Part shown: piece after piece, positions 55,390 to 61,708 of the stretch
Position numbering within the stretch: position 1 is the first letter of the stretch
Layout: each line of letters opens with the position of its first letter
DNA from: Aureimonas populi
GTDB lineage: Bacteria; Pseudomonadota; Alphaproteobacteria; Rhizobiales; Rhizobiaceae
NCBI RefSeq assembly: GCF_017815515.1
Contig: NZ_CP072611.1
Span: 3,100,001-3,164,000 of the forward strand
DNA length: 64,000 nt
Direction of reading: 5' to 3'
Position numbers and translations under genes: made by a program
The notes under the pieces: generated by a model
Told to the model about the DNA's origin: nothing
Databases searched by the model: none
The model's input: the letters and a program-made list of their open reading frames with translations, nothing else

Positions 55390-56099
55390 GGGAGACGATC
55401 TCGAACATTTTTGAATTGAGGCGGCAGCGCCGCCGATTGACCGCCGTCGCAAGGAGACCTCACATCCTGCATGACACGGCCTCCAGTCTGCCGGCTCGAA
55501 ACCCGCCGCCCGATCCAGAACAGGGACGCCTCCGCACCAAGCAGGCAGCCGAGAGCGGCCAGCGCGAGCACGGTCGTGTTCGCTGTCTCGATCGCGTGCG
55601 AAGCCGCGTATCCGACACCGATAAAGAGGCCGTTCCAGACCGCGACGCCCGCCGCCGACGCGATCAGGAAGCTGCGCGAGGTCGCGCGAAGAAGGGCGGC
55701 GAAAGCGGGCGCGAACAACCTGACGACGGGCACGAGTTGGAGCGAGAAGCTCAGGGCCGTCTGGTTCCTCTGGAACGAGGCGATGCAGCGCTCGATGCGA
55801 TCGGCGGACATCCCGAAGAGGCGGCCGACCGTGCCGAGGAGCCGCATGGATCGCACGTCGCCCAGGCCGCGGACCGCCCAGAACCAGACCGTACAGCCGA
55901 GCATGCTGCCCAGGGTGGTCGCGATGAACGCCGCCGGCAGCGACCACACCGCCTCCGCTGCCCCGATGCCGACCGCCAGAAGCAGTCCGTAGGATGGCAT
56001 CACCGGCACGAAACGCTCGGCCAGGGCGACGGCGAAGAGGCCGATGAGACCATAGGCGCTGATCCATGCCATGGCTGCACCGACCGGGTCGAAATCCAT
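55386..56099 (-). CDS. DedA-family membrane protein
   Basis: A 237-residue polytopic membrane protein of the DedA/SNARE-associated (VTT) superfamily. Typical marks are ISAYGLIGLFAVALAERFVP, MPSYGLLLAVGIGAAEA, and TTLGSMLGCTVWFWAVRGLG; the conserved amphipathic region QLVPVVRLFAPAFAALLRAT ends in an Arg-containing re-entrant segment. DedA proteins move phospholipids or undecaprenyl phosphate across the membrane and affect resistance to cationic peptides. The ATG at 56,099 follows AAGGACAGCG. It overlaps the PmtA-like gene by four bases, suggesting joint function on lipids. Confidence 0.82.
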   Translation of the reverse strand: MDFDPVGAAMAWISAYGLIGLFAVALAERFVPVMPSYGLLLAVGIGAAEAVWSLPAAFIATTLGSMLGCTVWFWAVRGLGDVRSMRLLGTVGRLFGMSADRIERCIASFQRNQTALSFSLQLVPVVRLFAPAFAALLRATSRSFLIASAAGVAVWNGLFIGVGYAASHAIETANTTVLALAALGCLLGAEASLFWIGRRVSSRQTGGRVMQDVRSPCDGGQSAALPPQFKNVRDRLP

Positions 56100-56238
56100 A
56101 CGCTGTCCTTCGTTTGCTCTTTGGTTGATGGCTACGGTCGTCAGCAGCATCGAGACGAAAACTGGCTGCGCTCAAAGCGGGCGCGGTGTCGACCGAGCAT
56201 TCAGCCGAACCCGCTGCCCGGTCCGGCAGCGACGTCCT

Positions 56239-57315
56239 TCAGGTGCGGATGAGCGGGAGCAGTTCGTCCTCGCACCACAGGCGGAAGCTGGTGGGCGTGG
56301 TGTTCTCGGGCGTTCGAGGCTCGGCGTTGTCGAGGCCCTCGTTCTTGGCCCGCGCGAGGTCCGTCTGGCCCCTGGCCATTCCCGGGGACGAACCGAAGCT
56401 CTCGAACCGGGCCTCGTATTCCTCGAAAGTGATCCGATCGAAGCGAACCGGCCTTTCGAGCACCTCGGTCATGATCTGCGCCATCTCGTTGAACGAGATG
56501 TCTTCCGGCCCGAGCACCGCGAGCTGATCCCGGCCGGTCCAGCTGGTATCGAGCAGCGAGCGGATCGCGCTGACGGCGATGTCCCGGGTCGCACAGGCCG
56601 GAACTCTCAGATCTCCGTCGATCGCGGAGAAGAAGACGCCGTCGTCCCTGATGGATTGCGCCTGTTCGGCGATGTTGTCGATGAAGGCGGGCATGGCCAG
56701 CGCCCGGAACGCAACGCCGGTGTCCGCGATCATATCGTCCATCGCCAGCGACGCCGTGACGAAACCGGCGTTTTCCGCCATCGGCGTGCCGCGACCGAGC
56801 CCGGTGACGCTGACGACGCGCTGCACGCCCTGACTGACGATCGCCTCGCTGGCGGGGCGGGAAAAATCCACATAGGCCGCCATCGGATTCTCGGCGGTGT
56901 CCTCCGGCGGGCATATCCAAAGAACCGTATCGGCTCCTTCGAAAGCGCGGTTCACCACGTCGGCCTCGCTGTGAGATCCCCGAACGACTTCGACGCGCTC
57001 GAGAATGTACGGGGGGAGCCGCCGGACCAGCAATTCGGGAGGAAGCGATGACTGGGAACGCGCGATGATCCGGACGTTGACGTCGCTGTCGAGAAGGTGC
57101 CGAACGACCCGATGGCCGATCTTCCCGGTGGGCGTGGTGACGACGATCGTGCGCCGGTCCGCCGTCGAGACGGCGTCTTGCGCCCTGGCGGCAAGGGTGC
57201 CCGCCCCGAGGGCGGACGCTCCCGCGCCAAGCGCGAGGCCGCCAATCATAAAGCGGCGACGATCGATGCCATATGGCCCTTGATGGGCCACGGAATCGGA
57301 TTCCTTCTTCGTCAT
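56239..57315 (-). CDS. Tat-exported NmrA/SDR-like NAD(P)-binding protein
   Basis: A 358-residue atypical short-chain-dehydrogenase-fold protein of the NmrA type, with a twin-arginine signal peptide (DRRRFMIGGLALGAGAS, cleavage near ARAQ). The nucleotide-binding strand reads RRTIVVTTPTGKIGHRVV, followed by VNVRIIARSQS and ADTVLWICPP. Export of a cofactor-binding fold via Tat is expected because it would fold with NAD(P) before export. The substrate is unknown. The start MTKKESDS at 57,315 has AGGGGTGT in front. A 45-bp element shared with the two-component promoter lies 86-130 bases upstream. Confidence 0.75.
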   Translation of the reverse strand: MTKKESDSVAHQGPYGIDRRRFMIGGLALGAGASALGAGTLAARAQDAVSTADRRTIVVTTPTGKIGHRVVRHLLDSDVNVRIIARSQSSLPPELLVRRLPPYILERVEVVRGSHSEADVVNRAFEGADTVLWICPPEDTAENPMAAYVDFSRPASEAIVSQGVQRVVSVTGLGRGTPMAENAGFVTASLAMDDMIADTGVAFRALAMPAFIDNIAEQAQSIRDDGVFFSAIDGDLRVPACATRDIAVSAIRSLLDTSWTGRDQLAVLGPEDISFNEMAQIMTEVLERPVRFDRITFEEYEARFESFGSSPGMARGQTDLARAKNEGLDNAEPRTPENTTPTSFRLWCEDELLPLIRT

Positions 57316-57400
57316 GCGACACCCCTGGACTGGATTGCTTTCATCGCCGCACGAGGATGGAGAAGCAGTGTCGCAGCCGTATGCTGACGGGCCGCTCAAA

Positions 57401-57445
57401 TGTATTCGACTGTCGCAAAATCGCCGTCCGGGACGCTCGATTACA
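57401..57445 (+). promoter_or_regulatory. 45-bp element, copy A (before the Tat NmrA-like gene)
   Basis: Begins TGTATTCGACTGTCGCAAAA and ends TCGATTACA; matches copy B (59,692-59,736, read on the minus strand) at 39 of 45 positions. TGTATTCGA and TCGATTACA at its two ends form an inverted repeat. It lies 86-130 bases upstream of the NmrA-like start and just past the sensor kinase stop. Candidate operator for the adjacent response regulator, or terminal repeat of a cassette. Confidence 0.7.
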
Positions 57446-57555
57446 AAGCGAACCCGGTAGGCTGCTGAAGGAATCGAACCTCAACTATAAGAAATGTATG
57501 ATGAGCGACCTCAAGTCGCTGACCGTAGCTTGGCGGACAGTGACTGGACGAATGC

Positions 57556-58923
57556 TCAACTGTGTACAGCCGGGAGGCTGACCACGAGACGTGCCCCGCC
57601 GGTGCAGGCATCTTCGGCCCTCACCGAGCCGCCATTGGCCTCGACTGCGACCTTTGCGATGGCGAGGCCGAGTCCCGAACCACCGGTGTCCCGGCTGCGC
57701 GACGCTTCCAGCCGCACGAAAGGTTCGAAGACCCGCTCGCGCTCATGGCCTGGAATGCCGGGCCCATTGTCCTCGACGATGATGAGGGCGACATCATTGG
57801 CGCTTTGAAGCGTAATGCGCGCCTCTTCCCCGTAGCGCATCGCATTCTCCGCGATGTTGCGCAGTGCTCTTTTCAGGCTGGTCCGCCGGGCTTTGACGTT
57901 GAGGTCGCCCTCCAGGGATATACTGATATCGCCGCCTGCCTCCTGCATTTCCTCGGCGAGCGTCCGCAGCATCCGGCCAAGGTTCACAACCGTGACCGGT
58001 TCGCCCGTATCGGCCCCGCGCGCCAGCGCCAGGGCGGATTCGACCAGCGTCTGCATTTCATCGAGACAGTTGTTCATGCGCTCGCGGGTCTCTTCGTCGT
58101 CGACCATCTCGAGCCGGAGCCGCATGGCGGTTATCGGCGAGCGAAGGTCGTGGCCGAGCGCCGCCAGCATGTTCGAACGTTCCGAAAGCAGTTTCGTCAG
58201 CCGTTGCGCCATCTCTTCGAATGTCGTGGTCAGCCGGCGTATTTCGTCCGGCCCGGTGCTGTCGAGCGGCTCGATCGCTGCCCCCCGGCCGAGACGTTCG
58301 GCATTTTCGGCAAGCCGTCGCATCGGACGTGAAACCCTGCCGACGAGAAGCCAGACCGTGGCGATCACCGCTGCCATCGTCAGGAGGATCGAGACGAAAG
58401 CCGGCCAGGCCCATTGCAGGGGCGGCCCGCCGGTGTCGACGCGCGCATTCAGCCAGGATCCGTTGCGCAGCTCCGTGGAAATGGCGAGGTGTGTCGGATC
58501 ACCGTCCTCGTCCCCGTCCGGACCCGGACGGGGCGACGATGCCACCTCGTTGTCGATCAGGGCCACACCGACGGAACGGTCGGGGACGCTCGCAAGCGCC
58601 GACTGGATGTGTCCGGACAGGTAGTCGAGCGCATCCGCGCCGTCGGCATCTGTGAGGGGCGCGCCGTCGACGCTCAGCCGGAAATCGATCGATTCCGCAG
58701 ACCGCAGGATCGAGGCGATCGCCCCGTCCGGTGCAGCGTCCACTGCACCGGCGACGGACGCGATCCGGCTCACGCCGTCCTTGGCCAAAGCCGCTAGGAT
58801 CGAACGCTGGCGTTCGTGGATGAACAGCGCGATGCTGACGCATTGCACCACCGTCAATGCCAGCATCAACAGCACGATGAACTGGCCGCGGATGGTGCGC
58901 GGCGCTGCCGACAGGATCTTCAC
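57556..58923 (-). CDS. Sensor histidine kinase (OmpR-partner class)
   Basis: A 455-residue membrane kinase. Helix one is about 15-36, the periplasmic sensor 37-170, helix two 171-194, HAMP after RPMRRLAENAERL. The phosphorylated His258 is in LGHDLRSPITAMRLRLEMV, N box NIAENAMRYG (Asn360), G boxes DNGPGIPG and GGSGLGLAIAK. The sensor has an acidic run (GPDGDEDGD, about 134-142) that could bind cations or cationic peptides, as PhoQ does. It overlaps the regulator gene by four bases. Confidence 0.92.
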   Translation of the reverse strand: MKILSAAPRTIRGQFIVLLMLALTVVQCVSIALFIHERQRSILAALAKDGVSRIASVAGAVDAAPDGAIASILRSAESIDFRLSVDGAPLTDADGADALDYLSGHIQSALASVPDRSVGVALIDNEVASSPRPGPDGDEDGDPTHLAISTELRNGSWLNARVDTGGPPLQWAWPAFVSILLTMAAVIATVWLLVGRVSRPMRRLAENAERLGRGAAIEPLDSTGPDEIRRLTTTFEEMAQRLTKLLSERSNMLAALGHDLRSPITAMRLRLEMVDDEETRERMNNCLDEMQTLVESALALARGADTGEPVTVVNLGRMLRTLAEEMQEAGGDISISLEGDLNVKARRTSLKRALRNIAENAMRYGEEARITLQSANDVALIIVEDNGPGIPGHERERVFEPFVRLEASRSRDTGGSGLGLAIAKVAVEANGGSVRAEDACTGGARLVVSLPAVHS

Positions 58924-59645
58924 GCGCTCTCCGTGACGTCGGACATGAAGCAGTATCCGCCGCCCCTGACCGTCGAGATGAGTTCGGGACTGGCTGCATC
59001 CCGCTCGATCTTGCGCCGGAGGCGGCTGACCTGATTGTCGATGGCCCGGTCGAATGGAGCCGCCTCGCGCCCGCTCGTCAGGTCGAGCAGGCGGTCGCGG
59101 GACAATATGATCCTGGGCCGCTCGAGGAACGCCACCAGAAGCTGATAGTCTCCCGTCGTGAGGACCGCTTCCTCACCACCGGCGTCGATCAGGATTCGCC
59201 GATCGACGTCGAGCGTCCAGCGGTCGAACAGCAGCTTCTTGCCGCCATACTGTCCGCCGAGGGAAACAGGCGCGCGCTCGGTTCGTCTCAGGATCGCCTT
59301 GATGCGCGCCAGCACCTCCCGGGGATTGAACGGCTTGGGCAGGTAGTCGTCGGCACCCACCTCGAGGCCGATGATCCTGTCCGTGTCCTCGCCGAGCGCC
59401 GTCAGCATCAGGACGGCGACGTCGCTCTCGACGCGCAGGCGCCGGCAGGCGGACAAGCCATCCTCGCCCGGCATCATGACATCGAGAACGACCAGATCGT
59501 AACGGCTCTCGGACATGGCCTTGTCCATGGCCCTGGCGCTGTCCACGGCGCTGGTCCGGAAGCCGTTCCGCTCGAGATAGCGCTTGAGCGCATCGCGGAT
59601 CTCGCGGTGATCGTCGACGATCAGGATGTTCGGTGCGGTGCTCAT
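58920..59645 (-). CDS. OmpR-family response regulator
   Basis: A 241-residue two-component regulator. The receiver holds DD at 11-12, phosphoacceptor Asp55 (VVLDVMMPGEDG), Thr82 and Lys104 (LPKPF). The C-terminal winged helix has QLLVAFLERPRIILSRDRLL and the wing end RLRRKIERDAASPELISTVR. The ATG at 59,645 starts a frame of the right length; a longer frame upstream is not coding. The kinase gene follows with a four-base overlap. Element copy B lies 47-91 bases upstream. Confidence 0.93.
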   Translation of the reverse strand: MSTAPNILIVDDHREIRDALKRYLERNGFRTSAVDSARAMDKAMSESRYDLVVLDVMMPGEDGLSACRRLRVESDVAVLMLTALGEDTDRIIGLEVGADDYLPKPFNPREVLARIKAILRRTERAPVSLGGQYGGKKLLFDRWTLDVDRRILIDAGGEEAVLTTGDYQLLVAFLERPRIILSRDRLLDLTSGREAAPFDRAIDNQVSRLRRKIERDAASPELISTVRGGGYCFMSDVTESA

Positions 59646-59691
59646 GGAGCAAACATTACCGCAAGGCCTGCGTCTGTCGAAGTCGTCTCGT

Positions 59692-59736
59692 TGTAACCCA
59701 CCGTCCCGCAAGGCGATTTTGCGACAGTCGATTACA
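59692..59736 (-). promoter_or_regulatory. 45-bp element, copy B (between regulator and membrane methyltransferase)
   Basis: On the minus strand begins TGTAATCGACTGTCGCAAAA and ends in GGGTTACA; 39 of 45 positions agree with copy A, in opposite orientation. Lies 47-91 bases before the response-regulator start and about 194 bases before the divergent methyltransferase-efflux operon, so it could control both. Confidence 0.7.
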
Positions 59737-59929
59737 CTTAAGCACTTTGCTGGCACACAGACACGACACTGCTCCCCCAGCTTGCGTCGTACGTCGCGGC
59801 AACACGCCGGCCAAGAGGCAACGCGTCGGTGTTCCCGCCGATCCGTTCGCTTGAAGAGCCGCCAACCGCGATCAACGAAAGGTGCTGCCGAGACCGCTCC
59901 AGTGGTGTCCCGGCACATAGCTGCTGGAG

Positions 59930-60568
59930 TTGTTATGCTGGATACGGTTTCGGGGGCAGCAGACCCTTGGACTAACCCAATCACGACGCAAGATCGCCAT
60001 CCGTATCGCATTGGCTCTCATGCTGCCGCTGCTTCTTGTCACGGAGGCGGCGGCCGAACCAGGCTCCTGGCAGCGCGACTGGATCGAGGCGACCGGCGTC
60101 CTTTTTATCGTGCTCGCAATTCTCGGCCGATCCTGGTGCACGCTCTACATCGGTGGGCGCAAGGTCGAGAGGCTGGTCAGAGCGGGACCATACTCGGTCA
60201 CGCGAAATCCGCTCTACCTGATCTCCCTAGCGGCTGCTGCCGGAGTCGGCATGCAAACGGGCAGCCTCGTCCTCACTCTCATAGTGGTGTTGGTCGCCTA
60301 TGCAATCTTCACACCGGTCATCCGCCGGGAAGAAGAGGTTCTGCGACATGTCCACGGTGCAGACTTCGAGGAGCATTGTCGAACCGTTCCCCGTCTCTTG
60401 CCACGGTTCGGCCTATGGAATGAAGAACGGGAGATAACGATAAACCCGTTCCTCTGGAGACGCACGGTGCTGGACAGCATGTGGTTCCTGCTTCTGGTGC
60501 CGCTTGTCCGGTCGCTCGGGACTGTGCGGGCCTGGGTGCCCGATCTTCCCGCCATCACCCTTCCTTAG
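59930..60568 (+). CDS. Integral-membrane methyltransferase (ICMT/PEMT-like)
   Basis: A protein of up to 212 residues with several membrane helices and the hallmark of isoprenylcysteine/phospholipid methyltransferases, RAGPYSVTRNPLYLISLAAA, followed by RREEEVLRHVHGADFEEHCR, the second conserved block. Relatives use SAM on lipids or small membrane molecules. The start is uncertain: the listed TTG at 59,930 is just after GGAG but with tight spacing; an ATG at 60,020 gives a shorter form. It leads an operon with the RND genes (gap 45 bases). Confidence 0.72.
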   Translation: MLCWIRFRGQQTLGLTQSRRKIAIRIALALMLPLLLVTEAAAEPGSWQRDWIEATGVLFIVLAILGRSWCTLYIGGRKVERLVRAGPYSVTRNPLYLISLAAAAGVGMQTGSLVLTLIVVLVAYAIFTPVIRREEEVLRHVHGADFEEHCRTVPRLLPRFGLWNEEREITINPFLWRRTVLDSMWFLLLVPLVRSLGTVRAWVPDLPAITLP

Positions 60569-60613
60569 TCTGCACACCGCAACGGGCGAAGAAAAGACGA
60601 CGTGAGGCACGCA

Positions 60614-61708
60614 ATGAGACTGCTCAGGATGCTTCTTGCCGTTGTGTTCGTGACGGGTATGCCGTTCGCGGGGCAGCATCTCGCTGCGTCCTTCTTCGCG
60701 GAGCCGGCCGACCAGGCAGGTGATGATCCGGACGACGAGGAAGCTACGGACGTGCAGACCGTTCAGGCCGAGGTCCGGCGCTTCTCGACGCGCGTCCGGG
60801 CTGTCGGATCAACCCGGGCCCACCGGGCGATCGAGCTGCGCCCGGAGGACGCCGGGCTCGTCACCCGCATCCATTTCGAGCCCGGAGAGCATGTCGAGGA
60901 GAGTGCGCTCCTCCTGGAACTCGACGCGAGAAGCCAGATCGCGGCATTGAACGCCGCGGAAGCGACGCTGACCGAAGCGCAGACGGCCTTCGACCGCCTT
61001 TCCCGATTGCATGCGAACAACGCCACATCCCGTGTCAGTCTCGATGAGGCTGAGGCGGCGCTGCTGCGCGCTGCGTCGGAACGCGATATCGCGGCCGCAA
61101 ACCTCGCCAATCGAAGCGTGACGGCGCCGTTCGCGGGGCGGGTCGGCCTTTCAGGGGTCACGGTGGGTGCGCGGATCGAGGCGAACGCGGTGATCGCGAC
61201 GCTCGACGATACATCCACCATACAGGTCGACTTCCACGTTCCCGAAAACCTCATGACGCAGATCGAGATCGGGCAGCAAGTTCATCTGACCTCGTCGGCC
61301 TGGCCGGACCGTACATTCGAGGGGAGACTGACGGCGATCGACGGCCGGGTGGATCACAGCACGCGTTCGCTGGCCGTCCGCGCCGAGATCGACAATTCCG
61401 ATGGTGTCCTCACCGGCGGGATGTTCGTCCGGATCGAGGTGCTTCTGGACGACCGGGAAAGTCCGGCCGTACCGGAATATGCTTTGACCGTCGAGGGCAT
61501 GGAGACCCTTCTGCATGTGCTGCGTGACGGCACGATCGAGCGCGTCACCGTCGAGGCGGGCGACACTGTCGGCGGCCATGTCGAAATCCTTCAGGGAATC
61601 GCTGTGGGCGAGGATGTGATCGTCACGAACTTTCACCGGGTCGAACCGGGCATGCCCGCGCAAAGGCTGGAGGCCGCGCGACGCCAAACACTCGGGGACC
61701 AGCCATGA
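60614..61708 (+). CDS. RND efflux periplasmic adaptor (membrane fusion protein)
   Basis: A 364-residue adaptor linking an RND pump to an outer-membrane channel. An N-terminal signal or anchor (LRMLLAVVFVTGMPFAGQHL) is followed by an unusual acidic stretch (DDPDDEEATD, about 37-46), a biotinyl-like hairpin domain (IHFEPGEHVEESALLLELD, SVTAPFAGRVG), a coiled-coil hairpin between them, and a beta-barrel domain. The ATG at 60,614 follows GAGG; a GTG at 60,602 is in frame. The stop overlaps the pump start as ATGA. Confidence 0.9.
   Translation: MRLLRMLLAVVFVTGMPFAGQHLAASFFAEPADQAGDDPDDEEATDVQTVQAEVRRFSTRVRAVGSTRAHRAIELRPEDAGLVTRIHFEPGEHVEESALLLELDARSQIAALNAAEATLTEAQTAFDRLSRLHANNATSRVSLDEAEAALLRAASERDIAAANLANRSVTAPFAGRVGLSGVTVGARIEANAVIATLDDTSTIQVDFHVPENLMTQIEIGQQVHLTSSAWPDRTFEGRLTAIDGRVDHSTRSLAVRAEIDNSDGVLTGGMFVRIEVLLDDRESPAVPEYALTVEGMETLLHVLRDGTIERVTVEAGDTVGGHVEILQGIAVGEDVIVTNFHRVEPGMPAQRLEAARRQTLGDQP

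Noticed and set aside
57401-59736. The 45-bp pair as ends of an insertion sequence
   Set aside because: No transposase lies between them and no duplication is seen outside them; kept as an alternative only.
59646-59929. A small gene between the regulator and the membrane methyltransferase
   Set aside because: Short frames on both strands lack ribosome sites and conserved features; the stretch is better explained as a divergent promoter region with element copy B.
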